Notes: generated by a model from the letters alone, not told the origin. 6,737 bases of DNA from Thiobacillus denitrificans (GCA_002424845.1 DILD01000097.1:1-6737); one strand, 5' to 3'; shown: positions 1-6,661, numbered from the stretch's first letter. Program-made: numbers and translations.

Positions 1-2746
1 TGGTGTCGGCGGCACGCTCGACGTCGATGCGGTTGGCTGGACCGGCATCGGTTCCGTGAACATGGTCAGCGGCGTCGATGGCCTGAACGTGCGCGTCGAC
101 AACCTGCACGTGGGTGCCGGCCTGTCCGTGGGCGCGGGTCTGGCGGGTGATTTGAACGTTAGCTACGCCAATGGCGTGGACGCCTATATGGCATCCGATC
201 GCGGCAGTTCCATCTCCTACATGAACGGCGTCGTGGTCGGTTCCGTGGATGCGGGCGGCACGGCGGCCATGCTGCTGACCGCCACCGCCAACACCAATGT
301 GGCCATGACCGTGGGCGACGTGACCATCGCCGGCGCCGAGGGGGCCAGCGGCTACTTCTCGATGTGGAACCAGGGTAAGGCCGGCGACATGACCGTCGGC
401 AACGTCAGCATCACCGGCAACAGCGATTCGTGGGTGGGCATCGGCAACTATAGTCAGACCGCCAGCAATCCGGCATCGAACGTCACCGTGGGCGACATCG
501 CCGTGCATGCCAGCGAGACCGCCGGTTGGGCAGGCTGGATCGGTGTGTACAACACGGGTGACGGCGCCGCCAAGACCCTGGGCAACCTGACGGTCGGCAA
601 CGTTTCACTGGAACTGTCCGGCAAAAGCGCCACGGGCAGCATCACGCTGGAAATCGATGGCGGCGTGGGCACCAGCGGCAACCTGACCGCCGGCAACATC
701 GTGGCCAAGGCCACGGGTGTGAGTTCGAGCATCGATGTCTGGATTGAAAACAACGCCAACAGCACCGGCGCCAACAACGCCAAAGTGGGCGACGTGACGC
801 TGGGCAACGTGACGCTGGACATCGCCAAGAGCGCGTCCATCACGTTCTCCATCGATCAGTACGCCTATGCGGCTGGTTCGGGTACGGCGACCGCCGGCAA
901 CTTCGTGATGGGCGACATGGATGTCAACGTGGGCAAGAGTGGCTGGTTCTACGCCTCCATCGAAGCCCCGTCTGCTAACGCCGCAGGCAACGCCGCCACG
1001 GTGGGCAACGTCACCGTGGGCAACCGCACCATCACCCTCGCCGGTGACGCGTCCATGAGCATGACTGCCTATTGGGGTTACGCCTCCGCTAACGGCGGCA
1101 AGGCCGGCACGGTGGGCAACGTCGTCCTGGGTGACCTGAATGTCACCGTCGGCATCAACGCCGACGCATCATTCGATGAATACATCGACGCCTACGGCAG
1201 CGCGGCCTCCAAGATCGGCAACGTGACCCTGGGTGCGGTCAACTTCAATGTGGACGACGGCGGCTCGGTGAGCTACGACCTTTCGGTGGATTCCGACGGC
1301 ACCATTGGCGACATCTCGCTGGGTGCGTTGACGATGCATGCCAACGTGAGCGCCGATGCCTACGCTTATTTTGATTTCTCCGCGGACAAGGGCATGGGCA
1401 ACGTGACCGTGGGTGCCGTGACGATGACGGGCAATGTGAACGCCTCCATGAGCGTGACCCACGATTTCTCCGTGGACAATGGCTCCATCGGCAACATGAG
1501 CTTCGGCAACCTCACCATGGTCGGCGCCAAGGACAGCTGGCTGTACTACTACAATGACGTAGATGCCGACATGAACATCGGCAACGTGACCATCGGTAAC
1601 GTGAGCCTGACCGCCGGTGAAGGCGCCAGCGTGGAGGCCAGCCACAGCTTCAGCGCCTGGAACGGGGCCATCGGCGCCGTGACCGTGGGCGACATCAATG
1701 TCAGCGCGGCCAAGAACGCCACCGCAAGCTACTACCTCGACATCGAAGCGGAAATCGCCATCGGCAACGTGGCGATCGGCAACGTGAACATCGCCGCGGC
1801 CGGTGCGAGTGCCTATGCCAGTGTGTCGATCGACATCGAGAACGACGGCATCGGCAAGATCGGCACCATCACCGTCGGCGATGTCGTCATGAGCGCCAAG
1901 GGTGAGTGGGCAACCGCGGAGTTCTACCTGTCCGCTTCGTCCGCCAATACCATCGGCGCCATGACGGTGGGCAACCTGGACCTGAGCGTCGGCAACGATG
2001 CCAAGAAAGCGGGCGCCAACATTGACGTTGAGATTGGCAACTGGAGCGGCGACAGCGCTTCCAGCGTCACCGTGGGCAACATCAACCTGACCGGCACCAC
2101 GGTTCGGGGAACAAGTGATGCCACCATGACCTACACCGCCGATGTGTCGATCTGGTCGGAGAACGGCAACGTCACCGTGGGCAACATCACGGTGGCGGGC
2201 GGCGACGGCAAGGCCGACAACTTCGCCACGCTGGCCAACTGGTTCTCTGCTTCCAGCAACAACGGCACCGTGACCGTGGGCACCATCAGCTACAGCGGCT
2301 ATGGCGCGGCTGCCACCATCGACATCACCGGCTTCAACACCGTGGCCGGCGTGATCGGTTCGGCTTTCGCGGATACCATCACCGTGGGCAAGCAGGCAGC
2401 GACCCAGGTGACCGGTGGCGCCGGCGCCGACACCTTCGAGATCGTTACCGCCTACAACGCCAAGACGCTGGCCACGGTCCACAAGATCCTGGATTTCAGC
2501 AACGCGCAGGGTGATAAGATCGATGTGGGTGTGACACCGAGTGTTGCAACCTACGGCGAAGCCAGCTATGCCAGTTTCGATGCGTTCTGGACCAGCGCGA
2601 GCGCGGCAGGCAAAGAGGTTTACGTCGGTCTGGTCGGCAGCGACGCCTTTGTCGCCATCGACCACAACGGTGGCGGGGTTGATTCCGTGATCATGCTGGT
2701 CGGCTTGAGCAGCCTGGGCAACATCGACGTGGCATCGTTCATCTAA
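1..2746 (+). CDS. Secreted beta-strand repeat protein with RTX-type C-terminus (5' partial)
   Basis: The reading frame is open from position 2 and runs to TAA at 2744-2746, so the true start lies upstream; the GTG at 56 is internal, because the codons before it read in the same Gly/Val/Asp-rich style. The 896 residues from position 56 contain no Cys, only 3 Pro and 4 Arg, and are rich in Gly, Ala, Val, Asn, Asp, Ser and Thr, typical of an exported surface protein. About 21 repeats with a V-T-V-G-N/D-V core fill nt 305-2290. The end (about nt 2330-2743) has GSAFADTITVG, the RTX nonapeptide GGAGADTFE (nt 2414-2440), the motif ILDFSNAQGDKIDVG and a hydrophobic tail IDVASFI, as in type I-secreted RTX and S-layer proteins. 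Known families suggest export by an ABC/MFP/TolC system, not present here. The role could be S-layer subunit, adhesin or biofilm matrix protein; no enzymatic domain is visible. The secreted-RTX call is firm, the exact role is not. Confidence 0.88.
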   Translation, partial: GVGGTLDVDAVGWTGIGSVNMVSGVDGLNVRVDNLHVGAGLSVGAGLAGDLNVSYANGVDAYMASDRGSSISYMNGVVVGSVDAGGTAAMLLTATANTNVAMTVGDVTIAGAEGASGYFSMWNQGKAGDMTVGNVSITGNSDSWVGIGNYSQTASNPASNVTVGDIAVHASETAGWAGWIGVYNTGDGAAKTLGNLTVGNVSLELSGKSATGSITLEIDGGVGTSGNLTAGNIVAKATGVSSSIDVWIENNANSTGANNAKVGDVTLGNVTLDIAKSASITFSIDQYAYAAGSGTATAGNFVMGDMDVNVGKSGWFYASIEAPSANAAGNAATVGNVTVGNRTITLAGDASMSMTAYWGYASANGGKAGTVGNVVLGDLNVTVGINADASFDEYIDAYGSAASKIGNVTLGAVNFNVDDGGSVSYDLSVDSDGTIGDISLGALTMHANVSADAYAYFDFSADKGMGNVTVGAVTMTGNVNASMSVTHDFSVDNGSIGNMSFGNLTMVGAKDSWLYYYNDVDADMNIGNVTIGNVSLTAGEGASVEASHSFSAWNGAIGAVTVGDINVSAAKNATASYYLDIEAEIAIGNVAIGNVNIAAAGASAYASVSIDIENDGIGKIGTITVGDVVMSAKGEWATAEFYLSASSANTIGAMTVGNLDLSVGNDAKKAGANIDVEIGNWSGDSASSVTVGNINLTGTTVRGTSDATMTYTADVSIWSENGNVTVGNITVAGGDGKADNFATLANWFSASSNNGTVTVGTISYSGYGAAATIDITGFNTVAGVIGSAFADTITVGKQAATQVTGGAGADTFEIVTAYNAKTLATVHKILDFSNAQGDKIDVGVTPSVATYGEASYASFDAFWTSASAAGKEVYVGLVGSDAFVAIDHNGGGVDSVIMLVGLSSLGNIDVASFI
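305..2290 (+). repeat. Protein-coding tandem repeat array, about 21 units of 30-37 codons
   Basis: Each unit contains a core such as MTVGNV, VTVGDI, VTIGNV or VTLGNV followed by a short hydrophobic strand, a GxxAS-like turn and a second alternating strand rich in Tyr, Phe, Ser and Asp. By hand, the spacing between successive cores is 28, 31, 35, 32, 37, 36, 36, 37, 34, 30, 30, 31, 30, 31, 30, 33, 31, 35, 35 and 33 residues. The middle part (about nt 1220-1880) is the most regular, at 30-33. The copies are diverged at the DNA level, with only short pieces such as accgtgggcaac recurring, so this is an old protein repeat rather than a recent DNA amplification. The pattern of paired strands with Gly/Asn turns is compatible with a beta-solenoid; that fold is inference. 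Confidence 0.85.
2330..2743 (+). other. RTX / type I secretion C-terminal region of the repeat protein
   Basis: After the last repeat core the sequence changes character. It shows an RTX-like half motif (FADTITVG), one clear calcium-binding nonapeptide (GGAGADTFE, nt 2414-2440) and the ILDF...GDKIDVG segment that often follows RTX repeats. It then has a FDAFW helix-like stretch, AFVAIDHNGGGVDSV and a final L-x-N-I-D-V-A-S-F-I. A short RTX block followed by a DF-x-DKID segment and a hydrophobic C-terminus is the usual arrangement of uncleaved C-terminal signals recognised by type I secretion systems. Only one good nonapeptide is present, so calcium binding is probably structural and minor compared with RTX toxins. 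Confidence 0.78.
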
Positions 2747-2762
2747 AACCGGAAGGTTTTAG
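2743..2762 (+). promoter_or_regulatory. Perfect hairpin enclosing the stop codon of the repeat gene
   Basis: The arms ctaaaacc (2743-2750) and ggttttag (2755-2762) are perfectly complementary over 8 bp and are closed by the loop ggaa, which fits the stable GNRA tetraloop class. The TAA stop (2744-2746) lies inside the left arm. There is no T-run after it, so it is not a terminator by itself. It sits 8 bases before the terminator hairpin, and the pair could protect the 3' end of a long, abundant mRNA. The structure is visible in the sequence; a stabilising role is inference. Confidence 0.6.
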
Positions 2763-2770
2763 GCAGCCTG

Positions 2771-2800
2771 AAGGGCCTGTGGCAGCACAGGCCCTTTTTT
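2771..2800 (+). terminator. Strong Rho-independent terminator after the repeat gene
   Basis: The arms aagggcctgtg (2771-2781) and cacaggccctt (2786-2796) pair perfectly over 11 bp around the four-base loop gcag, and the sequence continues as a run of six T (2795-2800). It begins 24 bases after the stop codon of the repeat-protein gene. Because the next gene starts only 30 bases later, this terminator separates transcript levels of the structural protein from the enzymes downstream. Confidence 0.92.
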
Positions 2801-2818
2801 CTATGGTGGTTCTAACTT

Positions 2819-2823
2819 GCGGA
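2819..2823 (+). promoter_or_regulatory. Weak ribosome binding site of the sulfotransferase gene
   Basis: GCGGA ends 7 bases before ATG 2831 and is only a partial Shine-Dalgarno match. An ATG at 2824 is out of frame and soon meets a stop. A weak site behind a strong terminator fits low expression of this enzyme relative to the repeat protein. Confidence 0.45.
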
Positions 2824-2830
2824 ATGACAG

Positions 2831-4753
2831 ATGCAAAAAGCAAACAAAGTGATTGAAGAGTCGATCGGCCTGGAAAAGGCGCAGCGCTATTCCGATGCCA
2901 TGCAACTGATCCAGGAGGCCCGGCGCCTGGCGCCGGGCGACCGTCTGCTGGCGATCCGCCTGGCGCAGTTGTTCGAGGCGATCAAACAGCCGCAGAACGC
3001 CCTGAGCATCTACCAGCAACTGGCGGAGGCGCAGCCGGAGTCGCAGGAGGCCACGCTGCTGGTGGGCATGGGGCGCTGTCTGGTGGCAACGTCGCACTTC
3101 GCGCAGGCGGCCAAGTTTTTGGGCCAGGTGAGCGAGAAGGTCCAGCACCCGGACGTCTTTGTCGGCCTGGCGGCCTGCCATCGCCACAAGGGTGAGCATC
3201 AGCAAGCGCTCGATTTGCTGGAACAGGTGCTCAAGGCCCAGCCCGGCCACCCGTGGGCCGTGCACGAGAAGGCGCAGGTGCAACTGGCCACCAAGCAGGT
3301 GGAGGAGGCGATCGGCACGCTGGAAGGCAACGCCCTGCGCGAAGATCAGTATGGCGATTCGCTGGACCTGTGGATGAACACGCTGCGCGAGCTCAAGCGT
3401 GAGCGCTACATGCAGGAGAAGCTGCAGGCGGCCGCCGAGCAGTGGCCGCACAAGGTGGAGTTCGTTTTCGGCCTGGGCGTGCAGGCGCACCGCGCGGGCG
3501 AGGTGTCGGTGGCCCGGCGCAACTTCCAGCGCGCCGATGAACTGAACCCGGACAACCACAAGATCCTCAACGAATGGGGGGTGATGGAGCGCATCGCGGG
3601 CAATATCGAGTTGTCGCAGCAGCTGCTCGCGCGTTCGCTGGAACTCAACCCCGAACAGCCGGGAACGCTGCGAACCTACGGCCAGGAGCACAAGTACGTT
3701 TATGGCGACCCGGTGTTCACGCGGCTGAATTTCACGGCCGCGAAGCTGGCCGATGTGGAGCCGATCGAGCAAGTTCACCTGCACTACGCCCTGGCCAAGG
3801 CGAACGAAGACGTCAACGAACTGGATACGGCTTTCAGGCACTACGAGATCGGCGGCGGCAAAAAGCGCAAGCTCGAACGCTACGACGAGAAGGCCTCGTC
3901 GCGCCTGTTCCAGATCATGCCGCAGGTGGTGAACGCGGAAACGTTCAAACTGGCGCCGCAGCAGGGATGCGCGAGCGAGGTGCCGGTGTTCATTCTGGGC
4001 ATGCCGCGGTCCGGCACGTCGCTGATGGAGCAGATTTTGTCCTCGCACCCGGACGTGTACGGCGCCGGCGAGCTGAAATTCCTGCCGGCAGTGGTGGACA
4101 ACATTCAGTACGGCCATAACCGCATTAATCTGAACGAGCCGGAACCCGCCTTCGCCTACGACGACAACGCCTCATGGGAGGCACGGGGCCAGCGTTATGT
4201 GGAGCATTTGCAGCATCTGGCGGACAAGCCCTGCCAGCGCATCGTCGACAAGATGCCGGGCAATTTCACGATGATCGGTCTGATCCACGCGATCCTGCCG
4301 AATGCCAAGATCATTCACAGCCGGCGTCACCCGGTCGAAACTTGCCTGTCGAACTATCGCATCCACTTCGCGGAAGGGCAGTTGTGGTCGTACAACCTGC
4401 GCGAGTCGGGGCGGTACTACAAGCGTTACTGGAACCTGATGAAATTCTGGCGCGATGCGTTCCCGCAGGCGATGCTGGAAGTGCGCTACGAGGATAATGT
4501 GGCGGATGTGGAAGGCCAGGCGAAGAAGATCATCGATTATCTGGGCCTGGAGTGGAACGACAACTGCCTGAACTTCTACAACACCGACCGCCCGGTGAAG
4601 ACGGCCAGCGCGACCCAGGTGAGGAAGCCCATCTACACCACCAGCACCAACCGCTGGCGCAAGTACGAGAAATACCTGGGCCCGCTGCTGGAGGAACTGG
4701 GCGATATCGTGCCGGAATACGAGGCCGAGATCGCGCACCTGTACGAGAAGTAG
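2831..4753 (+). CDS. TPR-sulfotransferase fusion, TPST-like, 640 aa
   Basis: Likely transfers sulfate from PAPS to a hydroxyl acceptor, possibly tyrosine in a protein. Residues 1 to about 275 are TPR helices (clear units near 5-36, 73-104, 108-140, 209-240 and 243-275), which usually hold a protein partner. The sulfotransferase domain is about 383-625. PVFILGMPRSGTSLMEQIL (385-403) is the 5'-phosphosulfate loop with Arg393. HPDVYGAGE places Glu414 like the catalytic Glu of tyrosylprotein sulfotransferases, 21 residues after the Arg. DKMPGN (473-478) and IIHSRRHPVETCLSNY (494-509) form the 3'-phosphate site with Arg498/499 and Ser507. There is no signal peptide or membrane segment, so it acts in the cytoplasm. 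The ATG at 2831 has GCGGA 7 bases upstream. It follows a secreted repeat protein, its candidate substrate (inference). Glycan or small-molecule sulfation is the main alternative. Confidence 0.9.
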   Translation: MQKANKVIEESIGLEKAQRYSDAMQLIQEARRLAPGDRLLAIRLAQLFEAIKQPQNALSIYQQLAEAQPESQEATLLVGMGRCLVATSHFAQAAKFLGQVSEKVQHPDVFVGLAACHRHKGEHQQALDLLEQVLKAQPGHPWAVHEKAQVQLATKQVEEAIGTLEGNALREDQYGDSLDLWMNTLRELKRERYMQEKLQAAAEQWPHKVEFVFGLGVQAHRAGEVSVARRNFQRADELNPDNHKILNEWGVMERIAGNIELSQQLLARSLELNPEQPGTLRTYGQEHKYVYGDPVFTRLNFTAAKLADVEPIEQVHLHYALAKANEDVNELDTAFRHYEIGGGKKRKLERYDEKASSRLFQIMPQVVNAETFKLAPQQGCASEVPVFILGMPRSGTSLMEQILSSHPDVYGAGELKFLPAVVDNIQYGHNRINLNEPEPAFAYDDNASWEARGQRYVEHLQHLADKPCQRIVDKMPGNFTMIGLIHAILPNAKIIHSRRHPVETCLSNYRIHFAEGQLWSYNLRESGRYYKRYWNLMKFWRDAFPQAMLEVRYEDNVADVEGQAKKIIDYLGLEWNDNCLNFYNTDRPVKTASATQVRKPIYTTSTNRWRKYEKYLGPLLEELGDIVPEYEAEIAHLYEK

Positions 4754-4865
4754 GCGATGGGCCTTGCAGGCCGAACGGGCCGGCTGGGATGCGGCGGCGA
4801 TCCTGCCGCGCCTGTCCTCGGCAGAACTGGCGAGCGCGGCCGTGCGCAAAGCCCGCTTGCATTGA
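4749..4865 (+). pseudogene. Possible decayed 3' end of an unknown gene
   Basis: In the frame shifted +1 from the sulfotransferase gene, the gap after its stop reads as plausible protein to a TGA at 4863-4865. The tail includes RWALQAERAGWDAAAILP and then LSSAELASAAVRKARLH. Third codon positions are strongly G/C, like the real genes nearby, and the tail has an amphipathic, Ala/Leu-rich character typical of a protein C-terminus. No convincing start or ribosome site precedes it; the only candidates are TTG 4764 or frames running back into the sulfotransferase gene. It may be the remnant of a deleted gene, a frameshifted extension of the sulfotransferase, or chance in GC-rich DNA. I do not recognise the family. 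Confidence 0.3.
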
Positions 4866-4870
4866 GACGA

Positions 4871-4877
4871 AAGAGAG
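4871..4877 (+). promoter_or_regulatory. Ribosome binding site of the SET-domain gene
   Basis: AAGAGAG lies 7 bases before ATG 4885, a reasonable purine-rich Shine-Dalgarno sequence. It favours this start over the much longer open frame extending back to 4552, which overlaps the sulfotransferase gene and has no protein-like character before 4885. Confidence 0.6.
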
Positions 4878-4884
4878 ACACCGA

Positions 4885-5925
4885 ATGAGCGACACTTACA
4901 CTTGGGCGCGGATGCTCGACGACTTCCGGGCGCTGGGCGGTACGGCTGACAATGTGGAGCAACGGCAGGGCGCGGTCGGGAACGGGCTTTTCCCGATGGA
5001 TGCCACGCTGCCCGTGACCATTCGGGTGCCCGACAACCTGTTGATCGACGACGAAATGTTTGTGCTGGTCGACGGGGCGTTGGTGATCAGCCCTGTGGCG
5101 GATGCACCGCCGGCGGTACGCGAGTTTTACGCCATGTACCAAAAGCATTTTTCCTGGGGCGCCGATGGGCGTGCCCATGTGGAGGCTTTCGAGTCGGGGT
5201 TGAAGGGTTTGCCCGAGCCCTTGCGGCTTCGGTTGCGGCAGCTTGGCCTGTTGAACCTCGCGGTGCGGCACGAGGGGGCCTGGGACGACGTGCTGCGCAG
5301 GCGTTTTCTGGCTTCGCGTCGCATCAACTACAAGAAGCGCAAGGTGATCATGCCGATCATCGAGCTGATCAACCACGCGCCACGCAGCCCGGGTTACCAG
5401 GTCAAGGATGGCATCGGTTTTCAGGGAACGTTCGCGGACGAAGTGACGGTGAACTACTCGGCGACCAATGACTCGCTGCTGCGCTTCCTGAACTATGGCT
5501 TCGCCAATCAGGAGCCGTTTGCCTACAGCCTGCCTGTGACCTTGAAGCAGAACGACGATCTGACGGTGGTCGTGGGGCTGAATCCCGATAGCATGCAGCC
5601 GGTGAACCGGTTGCCGACGCCCAAGGTGGAGGTGGAGGGCCATCGGCGCAAGATTTCACACTTGCGCCTGGGTGTGGAGCGTGCCCCGCGCATGCCGCGC
5701 ACCCTGCTGCGCAATGCGCTGCCCGATGTGCCTGTTGCCGTGGCGGACGAAATCTTCGACCGTGTGCGCGGCACCAACATCCTGGTGCTGGCCGAGCTGC
5801 TGGAACTGGCCGACGGGGCGGATGGACCGGTGGGACGTGAATTCCGCCGTGCGCTTCTGTTCCAGTTGAAGGCGCTGTCGTACTGTTTCGGCGTGCGACC
5901 CGACGGGGCGACGCCCGCTGCTTGA
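4885..5925 (+). CDS. SET-domain protein, Rubisco-LSMT/SETD-like lysine methyltransferase, 346 aa
   Basis: Probably transfers methyl groups from S-adenosylmethionine to lysine in a protein. The N-terminal SET part is GAVGNGLFPMDA (29-40) followed by VTIRVPDNLLI, matching the GxGLFA...VPxxLLI pattern of this class. A helical insert covers about 75-150. The second SET part is MPIIELINHAP (156-166), with the SAM-binding Asn163-His164, and then FADEVTVNYSATNDSLLRF (183-201), with the expected catalytic Tyr191 and the LLRFLNYGF pseudo-knot strand. The C-terminal 90 residues are helical, as in the LSMT substrate-binding domain. Length and order fit a complete single-domain enzyme. There is no signal peptide, so it is cytoplasmic. 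It lies 131 bases after the sulfotransferase and 20 before the YgjV-like gene, in one direction. The substrate is unknown; the secreted repeat protein is a candidate by context only. The SET assignment rests on motif pattern, without a search. Confidence 0.8.
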   Translation: MSDTYTWARMLDDFRALGGTADNVEQRQGAVGNGLFPMDATLPVTIRVPDNLLIDDEMFVLVDGALVISPVADAPPAVREFYAMYQKHFSWGADGRAHVEAFESGLKGLPEPLRLRLRQLGLLNLAVRHEGAWDDVLRRRFLASRRINYKKRKVIMPIIELINHAPRSPGYQVKDGIGFQGTFADEVTVNYSATNDSLLRFLNYGFANQEPFAYSLPVTLKQNDDLTVVVGLNPDSMQPVNRLPTPKVEVEGHRRKISHLRLGVERAPRMPRTLLRNALPDVPVAVADEIFDRVRGTNILVLAELLELADGADGPVGREFRRALLFQLKALSYCFGVRPDGATPAA

Positions 5926-5945
5926 AGGGGTGAGTCTGATTCGAT

Positions 5946-6488
5946 ATGGTCGAAATGACGTGGCCGTCCGGCCTGCTGGGGTGGGCCTATGTTATCGGCG
6001 GCATTGGGGTGCTGGTCGAGTGGCGTGCGTATCTGCTGGCCTGCGGCCGGGGGTTCCGCAAATGGTCGGCCGCGGGCGCCGTGCTCTGGGCCGCGATGTA
6101 TTGTCTGCTCGGCGCCTGGACGGCGGCGCTCACCATGGGCAGCACGGCCTTGCGGACGATGCTGTCGGGGTGGCTGGACGCGCATCGCCACAAACACCTG
6201 GCCGCCGCCGGATTCATTTCGCTCTTTGTGGCGCTGACTGTCGTTTCGTGGCAAGGCCCGGTTTCGCTGCTGCCCGCCTTTGCCGTGATCAATACGACGC
6301 TGGCATTGTTCTATTTCGACAACCGCCGGATGCGCATCGTGCTGCTGGCCTCCAGTGCGGCGTGGATCGCCAATGACCTGATCTGGCAGGCCTGGCCGGC
6401 ACTGCTGGCCGAAACGGTCGCCGCCTTGCTGAATGTGTGGACGATCCGGCGCTTGAGACAGCCCACCTGCCAGGTACTGCCTTTTTAG
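5946..6488 (+). CDS. YgjV-family inner-membrane protein, 180 aa
   Basis: A small integral membrane protein of unknown function. Its length (about 180 residues) and layout match the Escherichia coli YgjV (Imp-YgjV) family: GLLGWAYVIGGIGVL at the start, LGAWTAALTMGSTALRTML in the middle, LLPAFAVINTTLALFYFDNR, a paired Arg-rich cytoplasmic loop, and AWIANDLIWQAWPALLAETV before a last helix ending in WTIRRLRQ. I count about six hydrophobic segments, near residues 8-31, 39-65, 83-102, 104-123, 127-146 and 148-165. The in-frame TGA at 5937 restricts the start to ATG 5946 or ATG 5955. AAGGGG at 5925-5930 is rather far from 5946 for an ideal ribosome site. The gene is probably co-transcribed with the SET gene (20-base gap). 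No functional link to the modification enzymes can be shown; it may simply be a passenger. Confidence 0.8.
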   Translation: MVEMTWPSGLLGWAYVIGGIGVLVEWRAYLLACGRGFRKWSAAGAVLWAAMYCLLGAWTAALTMGSTALRTMLSGWLDAHRHKHLAAAGFISLFVALTVVSWQGPVSLLPAFAVINTTLALFYFDNRRMRIVLLASSAAWIANDLIWQAWPALLAETVAALLNVWTIRRLRQPTCQVLPF

Positions 6489-6541
6489 CGGTCAGGCACG
6501 CTTTGCATGGATGGAATGCGTTATGGCCTTGCGCCCGGTTG
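6489..6541. other. Non-coding spacer before the REP elements
   Basis: No gene, clear promoter or T-tailed terminator is visible here. The only pairing is a weak 4-bp agcg/cgct. Transcription from the YgjV-like gene probably ends in or after the REP palindromes that follow. Confidence 0.4.
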
Positions 6542-6626
6542 CGCGTCCCTTGTGTGCGGCGCCTCCGCCGCGATTGCCTGCGCCGCGCCCCGGCCCGCAA
6601 TCGGCCCGAGGGCGGGCCTCCCACAA
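6542..6626. repeat. Composite REP element, copy 1 (two REPs in opposite orientation)
   Basis: On the + strand a REP-like unit reads TGTGTGCGG, then the perfect 6-bp hairpin gcggcg/cgccgc (6556-6571), then CGATTGC. On the - strand a second unit reads TTGTGGGAG from 6626 downwards, then the hairpin ggcccgc/gcgggcc (6592-6598 with 6612-6618), then CGATTGC (6603-6597). The shared design of GTGGGAG head, GC-rich palindrome and CGATTGC tail in opposite orientations is that of bacterial interspersed REP pairs found between genes in Pseudomonas and Xanthomonadales, usually mobilised by RAYT transposases. Such pairs often terminate or stabilise transcripts. Confidence 0.72.
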
Positions 6627-6661
6627 GTTGGCCCCGGTCTTCCAGCAGGCCTCCGTATTCC

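Noticed and set aside
56..58. GTG as the start of the repeat-protein gene
   Set aside because: The frame is open to the window edge in the same repetitive style and no ribosome site precedes it, so the gene is 5' partial.
305..2290. CRISPR array or DNA satellite
   Set aside because: The periodicity is in codons (30-37 residues), copies are diverged at the DNA level, and there are no identical repeats with unique spacers.
1169..2665. Long open frame on the - strand (498 codons) opposite the repeat gene
   Set aside because: His/Asp/Gly/Val-rich and repetitive only because the + strand repeat is; it is a mirror of GC-biased codons, with no ribosome site or domain.
2801..4117. Long open frame on the - strand (438 codons) opposite the sulfotransferase gene
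   Set aside because: Low-information Leu/Arg/His/Gln-rich shadow of a well-supported TPR-sulfotransferase gene.
4552..4884. N-terminal extension of the SET protein back to 4552
   Set aside because: It would overlap the sulfotransferase gene by 202 bases and reads as Arg/Pro-rich out-of-frame sequence; ATG 4885 has a good ribosome site and begins just before the SET motifs.
4757..4888. 43-codon frame from ATG 4757 overlapping the SET start as ATGA
   Set aside because: Gly/Arg-rich low-information product with no ribosome site; the overlapping stop/start is probably coincidental.
4633..5643. - strand open frame of 336 codons opposite the SET gene
   Set aside because: Has no recognisable motif and overlaps two genes with clear motifs on the + strand.
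5930..6376. 148-codon frame starting at GTG/ATG near 5930 on the + strand
   Set aside because: Arg/Ala-rich alternate frame of the YgjV-like gene, which has clear membrane segments and family motifs in its own frame.
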